In this document: one piece after another, positions 1-6,678 of the stretch | Numbering within the stretch: the stretch's first letter is position 1 | Layout: the number at the start of each line of letters is the position of its first letter | NCBI GenBank assembly: GCA_036389955.1 | Contig: DASVVJ010000467.1 | Location: forward strand, 1 to 19,115 | Source: DATHBR01 sp036389955 | GTDB taxonomy: Bacteria; Myxococcota; Myxococcia; Myxococcales; Myxococcaceae | Direction of reading: 5' to 3' | DNA length: 19,115 nucleotides | Made by a program: the position numbers and the translations under genes | The notes under the pieces: generated by a model | The model's input: the letters and a program-made list of their open reading frames with translations, nothing else | The model's database searches: none | What the model was told of the DNA's origin: nothing

Positions 1-285
1 CGGGCGGCGACGCTGAGTGGCGCGCGCTACCTGGGGCTGGACGGGGAGGTGGGCTCGCTGGAGGAGGGGAAGCTGGCGGACCTCGTCGTGCTGGACAAGA
101 ACCCGCTGGAGGAGCTCCAGAACAGCCGCACCGTGCGCTACACGATGGTGAACGGGCGGCTGTTCGACGCGGCGACGATGAACGAGGTGGGCCCGCAGCC
201 GCGTGAGCGCGCGAAGTTCTTCTTCGAGCGCGAGGGCGGCGAGGCCTGGGCGCCGGGCCTGACGCACACGGACTCGCACGACTGA
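1..285 (+). CDS. amidohydrolase family protein, C-terminal end (partial)
   Basis: The frame is open from the first base of the window and ends at TGA 283-285, leaving 94 residues of a longer protein whose start lies outside. The visible part reads ATLSGARYLGLDGEVGSLEEGKLADLVVLD, then NPLEELQNSRTVRYTMVNGRLFD. This is the typical closing segment of metal-dependent amidohydrolases (imidazolonepropionase/dihydroorotase superfamily), where the chain leaves the TIM barrel and completes the small beta-sandwich: G.G.LE.GK.ADLVVLD followed by V..T.VNGR. The metal ligands lie upstream and cannot be checked, so the substrate is unknown. It converges on the minus-strand gene that ends at 293, with only 7 bp between the stop codons and no visible terminator. 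Confidence 0.85.
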   Translation, partial: RAATLSGARYLGLDGEVGSLEEGKLADLVVLDKNPLEELQNSRTVRYTMVNGRLFDAATMNEVGPQPRERAKFFFEREGGEAWAPGLTHTDSHD

Positions 286-292
286 AGCAAGG

Positions 293-1021
293 TCAGAGGT
301 CCTCGCGGACCTGAGCCAGGGTGAACTCCTGGTGGTGGGGATAGACGGGCCCCGTCTTCTCCACCAACCAGGCAGGCTCGCCTTCCGGCAGGTAGAAGTG
401 CTCGTCGAAGGGCGACAGGCCCAGGTGGTGCAGGTACTCCTTGAGCATGTCGAAGGTGAAGCGATCGCGCACCTTGCGGGCCTGGTAACGCTCCAACTGC
501 TCGAAGGGGAAGGGCTCGCCTGAGGAGTCGAAGACCCAGCGGCCTCCGTCGTTGCTCGCGCCCAGTGCGCGCAGGCAACTGGGGCCTGCTGTCTGGTCCG
601 GGCGGTACATTTCGAGCATCACGGCGCCATAGCGGCCTTTGTCTCCGTGCAGGGTGTGAGGCACTGCGACCACGCGCATGCCTCGGCAACCCAGCGTCCG
701 GGCCATGTGAGGCATACGGCTCGAGGCATCGGTCCCCGTCCACCCGTTGTCGATGAACGCCGTCCAGGGGCTGCGGGTGGGAATGAAGAGGTATCGTCGT
801 CTCTCCGCATTGGTCAGAGGCAGCAATGCGGAGAGGACCTGCTCCAGAGAGCCGGAGACTGGATGCATCTGCACGGCAGTGCCACGGGAGTCCCGCAGCC
901 CTGACATCCATGCGGTAAAGGCCCGCGCGGCATGTGCCGCAGAGGTTTCCAGAAAGCCTAGCTCTGAAGTGACGGGGGCCCAGCGATCCTCTAGCAGCAG
1001 TCCCTTCATCTCTTCGGACAT
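293..1021 (-). CDS. putative immunity protein of toxin module 1
   Basis: This is a soluble-looking protein of 242 aa with no signal peptide or membrane segment. It follows the lipoprotein toxin candidate by 18 bp, so the two are almost certainly cotranscribed. A GAGG ribosome-binding site lies about 11 nt before the ATG. It is a full-length paralogue of the product of 2982-3707. Nearly invariant blocks include LLLEDRWAPVTSE near the N-terminus, FIPTRSPWTA, RTLGCRGMRVVAVPHTL, ALGASNDGGRWVFDSSGEP and the C-terminal YPHHQEFTLAQVREDL. Differences from the paralogue cluster at FIDNGWTG and at MYRPDQTAGPS, which would suit partner-specificity surfaces. I recognise no enzyme motif. The immunity role is inferred from order, spacing, lack of export signal and co-duplication with the toxin candidate. 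It could instead be a chaperone or another partner. Confidence 0.6.
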   Translation of the reverse strand: MSEEMKGLLLEDRWAPVTSELGFLETSAAHAARAFTAWMSGLRDSRGTAVQMHPVSGSLEQVLSALLPLTNAERRRYLFIPTRSPWTAFIDNGWTGTDASSRMPHMARTLGCRGMRVVAVPHTLHGDKGRYGAVMLEMYRPDQTAGPSCLRALGASNDGGRWVFDSSGEPFPFEQLERYQARKVRDRFTFDMLKEYLHHLGLSPFDEHFYLPEGEPAWLVEKTGPVYPHHQEFTLAQVREDL

Positions 1022-1039
1022 CAGGTGGTACCTCGCCCC

Positions 1040-2215
1040 TCAGGGCACGATCAGGAGGATGACCTCTGCATCCGGGTCGTTGGAGGTGATGCGTGACTGA
1101 TGACCGGTGCCACGGCCTGAAGCGGGCGTGTCGTATTCCACATGGTAGCGGCGGCCTTCATAGTCAAATTGCAGGTCCGGGCGATTGATGCCCACACGCG
1201 GGCGATCGCCATGCTTGAGTTGCTGCTGGTTCACCCGAATGTTATCGGCGCCCATGCTTTCCACGTACTTGATGTCCGCTCGGAGCTGCGCATTCTGGGT
1301 AGGGCTGGAGCCGACAGGACGATCTTTAGAGCGCACTCCAGGCGTTTTCGGGCTGACGGTGACATCCTGAGGAAGGCGTGTGCCAGGAGCGACCGCCGGT
1401 GTGGGGTTGCGGCCAGTCAGTGCCTGGACCAGGACGGGTGAGGGCGCGAGCGTGTCCTGAGCCGGAGCAGGCGCGGGGGCTGGAGCGGGCCTGGCGGAGT
1501 TCGTCACTGGCTGACGCGGGGCATGAGTTTCAACTGCCGGCCTCGCGCTGACTCCCACCACCCGTGAGAAGAGACCTCGGAGAACCTGGGTTCCCGCCAG
1601 ACTCACCAACAGCACTTTCAACTCGCGCTGAGTGGACTCTGACAGGTGCTGGCGCACCTCGAGCATGGTGCGGGCGATGCGAGGCGTGGTGGCAGGGGAG
1701 AAGACGGTGGGCACGATGAGCGTGCCCCCTGCGCCACGGTAGTAAGCGTACGAGGGTCCCGAGTCTTCAGGGGCGTCGTCCTCCAGCGCCTCCATGGCTG
1801 TGTCCCGGTCCGGATAGAGGGAGGCGTCGGGTGGCCTGGCGCGCGTGAGCGTCAGGTTGACGTGGGCCTCTGGTACGAGCACCGGCAGCGCCAGCCCCTC
1901 GCAGTAGAGCAGGTAGCCCCCGTCGGTGAGCCCAAAGCCCACCGCCGTCACACGCAGGTCGATGAAGTCCCGGTGAGTCTTGGGATCCGCAGTGCTGGAA
2001 GAGACGCGGGGTAGGGTGATGCCGCGTCGGCGGAACTCCTCTACCTGCTGAGGAGGAGGGGCCTCGAAGTCGAACTCAACGTGGTGCTGCTGATACCACT
2101 GAGGCCTCGTCGAGGAAGGCTGTGCGGCACAGCCCGCGAGCAACACCAGGAGCGCCAGCCCAAGCAGTTCACGAGATCCTTGCCTCTCGGGACCGCGACA
2201 CGTGAAGAGGATCAT
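1040..2215 (-). CDS. lipoprotein polymorphic-toxin candidate, module 1
   Basis: This is a 391-aa lipoprotein. The frame is open upstream to 2371, but I choose the ATG at 2215. It has AGGA upstream, puts the lipobox LLAGC (Cys29) right after a hydrophobic helix, and matches the 388-aa length of the paralogue at 3726-4892. Layout: signal peptide 1-28; a globular domain to about residue 225 that contains YAYYRGAGGTLIVPTVFSP and TPRIARTMLEVRQHL; a Pro/Ala hinge with five PA units; then a small C-terminal domain. The last 50 residues carry RPD (345-347), EYD (360-362) and GHQSRITSNDP, resembling a reduced PD-(D/E)xK nuclease core with Asp where Lys is usual. A lipoprotein with a swappable C-terminal tip followed by a small partner fits Sit-type toxins delivered by outer-membrane exchange in Myxococcus. 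That homology is inference, and no activity is proven. Confidence 0.6.
   Translation of the reverse strand: MILFTCRGPERQGSRELLGLALLVLLAGCAAQPSSTRPQWYQQHHVEFDFEAPPPQQVEEFRRRGITLPRVSSSTADPKTHRDFIDLRVTAVGFGLTDGGYLLYCEGLALPVLVPEAHVNLTLTRARPPDASLYPDRDTAMEALEDDAPEDSGPSYAYYRGAGGTLIVPTVFSPATTPRIARTMLEVRQHLSESTQRELKVLLVSLAGTQVLRGLFSRVVGVSARPAVETHAPRQPVTNSARPAPAPAPAPAQDTLAPSPVLVQALTGRNPTPAVAPGTRLPQDVTVSPKTPGVRSKDRPVGSSPTQNAQLRADIKYVESMGADNIRVNQQQLKHGDRPRVGINRPDLQFDYEGRRYHVEYDTPASGRGTGHQSRITSNDPDAEVILLIVP
1395..1573 (-). repeat. near-identical hinge tract, copy 1
   Basis: These 179 bp match 4081-4259 at all but two positions (T/C within cagtgcc/cagcgcc and G/A within tgccggc/tgccgac). Flanking DNA of the two paralogues differs far more often. 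The tract encodes the region from LFSRVVGVSAR through the PA-rich hinge to TGRNPTPAV, immediately before the C-terminal tip. Confidence 0.85.
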
Positions 2216-2273
2216 GAGGTCCGTCCTGATCAAGGGGCACGAGCGTCGAAGACATGCTCGCGCCGCGCCTTTA

Positions 2274-2294
2274 CCGTAGCGGCTCTCACTACGG
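2274..2294. repeat. inverted repeat upstream of toxin gene 1
   Basis: CCGTAG (2274-2279) and CTACGG (2289-2294) form a perfect 6-bp inverted repeat with a 9-nt loop. It lies 59 bp upstream of the toxin-1 ATG, in the divergent gap shared with the gene at 2396. It could be an operator or leader hairpin for the toxin module. A 6-bp repeat is also not rare by chance in GC-rich DNA, so support is weak. Confidence 0.25.
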
Positions 2295-2326
2295 GTGTGA
2301 ACGAGGGTCTCGAAAGCCCCGTCGGA

Positions 2327-2356
2327 TTGACATGGGGGGAATTGTCTTGGTAGCAA
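2327..2356 (+). promoter_or_regulatory. candidate housekeeping promoter for the gene at 2396
   Basis: A perfect TTGACA (2327-2332) is followed after 18 nt by TAGCAA (2351-2356), a weak -10 match of three positions in six. It lies in a locally AT-richer part of the divergent gap, about 40 bp before the ATG at 2396. GAGG then lies 8-12 nt before that ATG as the ribosome-binding site. The -35 is good and the -10 poor, so this is only a candidate. Confidence 0.35.
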
Positions 2357-2395
2357 ATGACAGCAAGACACAAGCCCGGTGAGTGAGGCGCAACG

Positions 2396-2932
2396 ATGCT
2401 CGTGAAGAAGACCGAGAGTGGCTACAAGTTCGTCAAGAAAAAGAAGAAGATTGAACTTGGGCTGGAAGACGAGGGGGCTGCTGCACTTTGGGAGCTGTTA
2501 CGCCGCCTCGAACCGGATATGAGCGAGTGGTCAAAGAGTAGCGAAGGCACTCTGAAGATCCCCAATACGGATAAGCGAGCGCAGCACGCTTTCCTCATTG
2601 CGGCAGAGTTTTCCACGCGCAGGCCTCCGGCAGACGCTGGCGCTCCACAGAGCCACAGGATCCGTCGTCTGTGGAAGGAACTACGGCCCAACCACCAGAA
2701 GTTGCTTCAAACCCTCGCGACGGAGGGAGAGCTTTCACAGCTTGAGCTTCAGAAGAAGCTCGGTATGGACGACACAACCTTCCGAAGCTGTGTCGGTGGG
2801 TTAGCGAAGATCTGTAAGCGGCTAGCGGTTCCATATCCGCTCGTCATGTCCGGCTACAACCAACAGAGTCGAACGTACACGGTCACTTCTTCCGCCAGGA
2901 ATACAGTCGTGGCATTAGCTCATACTCCCTGA
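2396..2932 (+). CDS. hypothetical protein with winged-helix-like C-terminal region
   Basis: This is a 178-aa protein encoded between the two toxin/immunity modules, on the opposite strand. The N-terminus is very basic (KFVKKKKKIELGLED). The middle (about 40-85) is hydrophilic. The stretch LRPNHQKLLQTLA (about 98-110), then LSQLELQKKLGMDDTTFRSC and a terminal RTYTV strand, looks like a winged helix-turn-helix: helix, helix, recognition helix, wing. It is divergent from toxin 1 and converges on immunity gene 2 with 49 bp between stops. Base composition is visibly lower in GC than all neighbours: the first 60 coding bases shown on line 2401 are about 43% GC, against roughly 65-70% around it. This suggests recent acquisition. 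It could be a local regulator, but I recognise no family and no metal, nuclease or transposase motif. Confidence 0.65.
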   Translation: MLVKKTESGYKFVKKKKKIELGLEDEGAAALWELLRRLEPDMSEWSKSSEGTLKIPNTDKRAQHAFLIAAEFSTRRPPADAGAPQSHRIRRLWKELRPNHQKLLQTLATEGELSQLELQKKLGMDDTTFRSCVGGLAKICKRLAVPYPLVMSGYNQQSRTYTVTSSARNTVVALAHTP

Positions 2933-2981
2933 GAGATGAGGTCCTCGAACTGGAAGCTCGGAAGCTCGGGCGCTCTTATGG

Positions 2982-3707
2982 TTAGAGGTCCTCACGGACC
3001 TGGGCCAGGGTGAACTCCTGGTGGTGGGGATAGACAGGGCCTGTCTTCTCAACGAGCCAGGCGGGCTCGCCTTCCGGGAGGTAGAAGCTTTCGTCGAAGG
3101 GCGACAGGCCCAGGTGGTGCAGGTAGTCCTTGAGCATGTCGAAGGTGAAGCGATCACGCACCTTGCGAGCCTGGTAGCGCTCCAGCTTTTCGAAGGGGAA
3201 GGGCTCGCCCGAGGAGTCGAAAACCCAGCGGCCCCCATCGTTGCTCGCGCCCAGGGCGCGCAGGTATCGAGGTCCCGTTGGGTGCGGGTTGAACACGTCG
3301 AGCATCATGGCGCCGTAGCGGCCCTTGTCTCCGCGCAGGGTGTGAGGCACGGCGACCACGCGCATCCCCCTGCAGCCCAGTGTCCGAGCCATATAGGCCA
3401 TGCGACTGGAGGCATCGGTTCCTCCGCGAGCGTTTTCGAGATAGGCCGTCCAAGGGCTGCGGGTCGGAATGAAGAGGTCGCGCCGCGGCTCTGGGCTGGT
3501 CAAGGGTAGTAGAGTGGAGAGCACCTGCTCCAAAGAGCCCGAGACGGGGCGCACCTGCACTGTAGTGCCCCGTTCATCTGGCAACCCTGCTTGCCAAGCG
3601 GCGAAGGAGCGCGCGGCGTGCGCTGCACTGGTCTCTAGAAAGCCCATCTCCGAAGTGACAGGGGCCCAGCGATCCTCCAGCAGCAGTGCCTTCATCTCGT
3701 CGGCCAT
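2982..3707 (-). CDS. putative immunity protein of toxin module 2
   Basis: This 241-aa paralogue of the product of 293-1021 begins MADEMKALLLEDRWAPVTSE and ends in the same FTLAQVREDL. It has no signal peptide or transmembrane helix. It starts 18 bp after the stop of the second lipoprotein gene, exactly the spacing in module 1, with GAGG before the ATG. Relative to copy 1 the protein is conserved throughout except for two short divergent patches, LENARGG (after FIPTRSPWTAY) and FNPHPTGP (after the GRYGAMMLD block), the second also one residue shorter. Such focused divergence in an otherwise conserved duplicate is what cognate-specific immunity proteins often show, but the function is inferred from context only. 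Gene end is TAA at 2982-2984, whereas copy 1 uses TGA. Confidence 0.6.
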   Translation of the reverse strand: MADEMKALLLEDRWAPVTSEMGFLETSAAHAARSFAAWQAGLPDERGTTVQVRPVSGSLEQVLSTLLPLTSPEPRRDLFIPTRSPWTAYLENARGGTDASSRMAYMARTLGCRGMRVVAVPHTLRGDKGRYGAMMLDVFNPHPTGPRYLRALGASNDGGRWVFDSSGEPFPFEKLERYQARKVRDRFTFDMLKDYLHHLGLSPFDESFYLPEGEPAWLVEKTGPVYPHHQEFTLAQVREDL

Positions 3708-3725
3708 TCGGTGGTGCCTCGCCCA

Positions 3726-4892
3726 TCAGGGCACGATCAGCAGAATGACATCCGCCTCGGGGTCGTTGGAAGTGATGCGCGACTGGTGGCCAGCGCCACG
3801 GCTCGAAGCAGGCGCGTCATACTCCACATGGTAAAGGCGGCCCCCGTAGTCGAATTGGAGGTCCGGTCGATTGATGCCTACGCGCTGGCTGTTTTCCAGC
3901 TTGAGCTGCTGCTGATTCACCCGGATGTTCTTCGCGTTCATGCTTTCCAGGTATTTGATGTCCGCCTGGAGCTGCGCATTCTGGGTGGGGCTGGGGCCGA
4001 TGGGGCGGTCCTGTCGACGTTGCTTGGGAACCTTCGGGCTGACGGCGAGATCCTGAGGAAGACGTGTACCAGGAGCGACTGCCGGTGTGGGGTTGCGGCC
4101 AGTCAGCGCCTGGACCAGGACGGGTGAGGGCGCGAGCGTGTCCTGAGCCGGAGCAGGCGCGGGGGCTGGAGCGGGCCTGGCGGAGTTCGTCACTGGCTGA
4201 CGCGGGGCATGAGTTTCAACTGCCGACCTCGCGCTGACTCCCACCACCCGTGAGAAGAGCCCCTGGAGAACCCGGGTGCCCGTCAGGCTCACCAGCAGCA
4301 CCTTCAACTCACGTTGTGTGGTCTCCGCCAGGTGCTGGCGCACCTCGAGCATGGTGCGGGCGATGCGAGGCGTGGTGGCCGGAGAGAAGACGGTGGGCAC
4401 GATGAGCGCGCCCGCTGCGCCACGGTAGTAGGCGTACGAGGCTCCTCCGTCTTCAGCGACATTGTCCTCCAGCGCCTCCAGGGCCGTGTCCCGGTCTGGG
4501 TAGATGGAAGCATCGAGGAGCGTGGCGCGCGTGAGGCTCAGGTCGACCTGTGCCTCGGGTACGAGCACCGGCAGCGCCAGCCCCTCGCAGTAGAGCAGGT
4601 AGCCCCCGGCAGTAAGGCCGAAGCCCACTGCCGTGACACGCAGGTCAATGAAGTCCCGGTGCGTCCTGGGATCCGCGGCGACAGAAGAGACGCGGGGCAG
4701 GGTGATGCCGCGTCGGCGGAACTCCTCTACCTGCTGAGGAGGAGGCGCCTCGAGGTCGATCTCAACGTGGTGCTGCTGATACCACTGGGGCCTCGTTGAG
4801 GAAGGCTGTGCAGCACAGCCCGCGAGCAACAACAGGAGCGCCAGTCCACTCAGCCCCGGCACTCTGAGGAAGCGACATTTTACAAGGCGCAT
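3726..4892 (-). CDS. lipoprotein polymorphic-toxin candidate, module 2
   Basis: This 388-aa lipoprotein is a paralogue of the product of 1040-2215. The ATG at 4892 is preceded by a strong GGAAGGG site. A basic N-terminus, a hydrophobic helix and LLAGC (Cys26) mark a type II signal peptide; there is no Lys at +7 of the mature protein. Domain order matches copy 1: conserved globular region, Pro/Ala hinge, small C-terminal domain. Candidate catalytic residues RPD (342-344) and EYD (357-359), and the GHQSRITSNDP block, are all kept, so neither copy looks inactivated. The linker before the tip differs (LKLENSQRVGIN here, LKHGDRPRVGIN in copy 1). Upstream lie two adjacent inverted repeats, then a divergent peptidase gene. 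I infer an exported nuclease-like toxin with its partner encoded downstream. A structural lipoprotein role cannot be excluded. Confidence 0.6.
   Translation of the reverse strand: MRLVKCRFLRVPGLSGLALLLLLAGCAAQPSSTRPQWYQQHHVEIDLEAPPPQQVEEFRRRGITLPRVSSVAADPRTHRDFIDLRVTAVGFGLTAGGYLLYCEGLALPVLVPEAQVDLSLTRATLLDASIYPDRDTALEALEDNVAEDGGASYAYYRGAAGALIVPTVFSPATTPRIARTMLEVRQHLAETTQRELKVLLVSLTGTRVLQGLFSRVVGVSARSAVETHAPRQPVTNSARPAPAPAPAPAQDTLAPSPVLVQALTGRNPTPAVAPGTRLPQDLAVSPKVPKQRRQDRPIGPSPTQNAQLQADIKYLESMNAKNIRVNQQQLKLENSQRVGINRPDLQFDYGGRLYHVEYDAPASSRGAGHQSRITSNDPEADVILLIVP
4081..4259 (-). repeat. near-identical hinge tract, copy 2
   Basis: This is the partner of 1395-1573, of the same length with two mismatches and no gaps. 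It encodes the hinge between the exported N-terminal domain and the variable tip of the second toxin candidate. Only one of the two differences changes the protein visibly (Pro in copy 1, Ser in copy 2, in VSARPAVE/VSARSAVE). Confidence 0.85.
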
Positions 4893-4902
4893 GAGTCCCT
4901 TC

Positions 4903-4945
4903 CCGGTTCACCGGCGCGAGCAGCTTCAGGGGTGAGCTGCTCGCG
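4903..4945. promoter_or_regulatory. two adjacent inverted repeats upstream of toxin gene 2
   Basis: CCGGT-TC-ACCGG (4903-4914) abuts an 11-bp perfect inverted repeat, CGCGAGCAGCT (4915-4925) and AGCTGCTCGCG (4935-4945), with a 9-nt loop. The first overlaps the edge of the toxin-2 ribosome-binding site (minus strand, about 4896-4903). The pair would be able to fold in the toxin mRNA leader or serve as operators for the divergent pair toxin 2 / M28 peptidase. There is no U tract, so an intrinsic terminator is unlikely. The repeats are seen directly; the role is inferred. Confidence 0.45.
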
Positions 4946-5054
4946 GCAACGATGCCGTACCGGCGTGGAGCACCGAAGGATGTGAGGGGTAGATCGGAAA
5001 CGCTTGCGAGCGGGCAGGGGACACCGGAGAGTGCATCGCCCTTCAGGAGCGCCC

Positions 5055-6548
5055 GTGACCCTCGCAAGCCTTGTCCTGCCCTCCACCCTGGTTGTCAGTC
5101 TGCTCACCGCCGCACCCGAAGCGCCCAAGGCGCCTACCGCCGCCAAGCCCAGCGCGAGCCCTGCCGCTCCGGCCCAGCTTCAGCTCGCCGAGCGGCTCGT
5201 GGGCCCCGCCCTCACCGAGGGCCATGCCTGGAAGCGCCTGGCCGAGCTGACCGATGGCATCGGCCCACGGCTCTCCGGCACCGAGGGAGGCGAGGCCGCC
5301 GTGCAGTGGGCCCTGCGCTCCTTCAAGGCGGATGGGGTGAAGGCCTGGCTCGAGCCCGTGAAGGTGCCGCGCTGGGTGCGCGGCGAGGAGCGCGCCGAGC
5401 TGCTCCCCTCCGACCGTTTCCGCGGCCGGCCCCTCATGGTGATGGCGCTCGGTGGCAGCGGTCCCACTCCTCCCGAGGGCATCACCGGCGAGGTGGTGGA
5501 GGTGTTCTCCCTCGACGAGCTCGCCACGCTGGGCGACCGGGTGAAGGGCCGCATCGTCCTCTTCAACCACTCCATGGAGAAGCCCGAGGACTACGGCCGC
5601 TTCGCCTCGCTGCGCTCGCGCGGGCCCTCGGCGGCGGCCAAGGCCGGAGCCGTGGCCGCACTGGTGCGCTCGTTGGCCACCGCGTCACTGAGCACTCCGC
5701 ACACGGGCGCCACCCGCTTCGAAGAGGGCGTGGCTCCTATCCCCGCCGCCTCCGTCACCGTGGAGGATGCCCAGCTGCTGAGCCGCCTGCTCGCGGGCGG
5801 CGGCCCGGTGCGTGTGCGCCTGGTGCTCGGGTGCAAGGACCTGCCCGAGGCGGACTCCTCCAACGTGATTGCCGAAATCAAAGGCCGCGAGAAGCCCGAG
5901 GAAATTGTCCTCATCAGCGCGCACCTGGACTCGTGGGACGTGGGCACCGGAGCGCACGACGATGGCGCGGGCGTGGTGATGGTGATGGAGGCGGCGCGGC
6001 TGCTGGCCAAGCAGAAGCCCGCGCCCCGGCGCACGGTGCGCGTGGTGCTCTTCATGAACGAGGAGAACGGGCTGCGCGGCGCCAGGGCCTATGCCGAGGC
6101 GCACGCCGCCGAGTTGCCGCGCCACGTGGCCGCCCTGGAGATGGACGCCGGCGGAGGCAAGCCGCTGGGTGTGGCCTTCCGGGCCGGCGAGGGGGCCGCG
6201 GAGCTGGTGAAGCCGTGGCTGAGCCCGTTGGTGGGCCTGGGCACGGGCACCGTGGTGGCCCAGGAGGCGGGTGGGGCGGACCTGACGCCCATGCTGCCCG
6301 CGCGCGTGCCCTTCTTCGGCATCCGCCAGGATGGCAGCCGCTACTTCGACGTGCACCACACCCACGCGGACACGCTGGACAAGGTGGATCCGGAGGCGCT
6401 GGCGAAGACCACGGCGGCGCTGGCCTGGCTGACCTACGCCATGGCGGAAATGCCCGGAACGTTGGCTCGCCCGGCTGCTCCCCAGGCTCCGGCTCCCGGG
6501 CCCAGTGCTTCCCCTCCGGCCACGGGGGGAAAGCCCCCGGCTCCCTGA
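5055..6548 (+). CDS. exported M28-family metallopeptidase
   Basis: This is a 497-aa zinc peptidase of the M28 clan, like bacterial aminopeptidases and plasma glutamate carboxypeptidase. The start is GTG 5055, because AGGAGC lies 5-6 nt before it; a TTG at 5004 in the same frame has no good site but would add an Arg-rich n-region. The N-terminus LASLVLPSTLVVSLLTAAPEA is signal-peptide-like, followed by a Pro/Ala linker. A PA-like insert (about 130-210) precedes the catalytic part. Expected di-zinc residues are all present: H290 in SAHLDSWD, D302 in AHDDGAG, catalytic E336 and ligand E337 in NEENG, D364 in EMDAGGG, H437 in HHTHADT. A low-complexity Pro/Ala tail closes the protein. It probably digests peptides in the periplasm or outside the cell. 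It is divergent from toxin 2 and no operon partner is evident. Confidence 0.9.
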   Translation: MTLASLVLPSTLVVSLLTAAPEAPKAPTAAKPSASPAAPAQLQLAERLVGPALTEGHAWKRLAELTDGIGPRLSGTEGGEAAVQWALRSFKADGVKAWLEPVKVPRWVRGEERAELLPSDRFRGRPLMVMALGGSGPTPPEGITGEVVEVFSLDELATLGDRVKGRIVLFNHSMEKPEDYGRFASLRSRGPSAAAKAGAVAALVRSLATASLSTPHTGATRFEEGVAPIPAASVTVEDAQLLSRLLAGGGPVRVRLVLGCKDLPEADSSNVIAEIKGREKPEEIVLISAHLDSWDVGTGAHDDGAGVVMVMEAARLLAKQKPAPRRTVRVVLFMNEENGLRGARAYAEAHAAELPRHVAALEMDAGGGKPLGVAFRAGEGAAELVKPWLSPLVGLGTGTVVAQEAGGADLTPMLPARVPFFGIRQDGSRYFDVHHTHADTLDKVDPEALAKTTAALAWLTYAMAEMPGTLARPAAPQAPAPGPSASPPATGGKPPAP

Positions 6549-6678
6549 TCCTGCCACGCTGATCCAAAGGCCAGGTACGAGCAGCTTGCCTGGGCCAGTG
6601 GTCACTGTGTCACGATAGGGTCTATCCCCCAGGCCTCGGTGTGGGCGCTAGCTACTGCACCGAGACGCAGGATGGTTG

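Larger units (their letters stand above)
293..4892 (-). repeat. tandem duplication of a toxin/immunity two-gene module
   Basis: Unit 1 (293-2215) and unit 2 (2982-4892) are direct repeats. Each holds a lipoprotein gene followed by its partner gene, with identical 18-bp spacing. They are separated by about 770 bp containing a single opposite-strand gene. Similarity starts near the lipobox and stops at the immunity stop codons. I see no terminal repeats, transposase or target-site duplication around either unit. By eye, nucleotide identity is about 80-90% over most of the length, so the duplication is not very recent, apart from the hinge tract noted separately. Confidence 0.85.

Noticed and set aside
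2216..2371. Longer start for toxin gene 1 at 2371
   Set aside because: It would add 52 residues before a lipoprotein signal peptide, which must be N-terminal, and the paralogue starts at the position matching 2215.
293..4892. Composite transposon or insertion-sequence explanation for the duplicated modules
   Set aside because: No transposase, terminal inverted repeats or target duplications were found; the intervening gene has no transposase motif.
6614..6626. GATAG-GGT-CTATC inverted repeat before the alpha-CTD-like gene
   Set aside because: A 5-bp arm repeat is expected by chance in a window of this size and nothing else supports an operator there.
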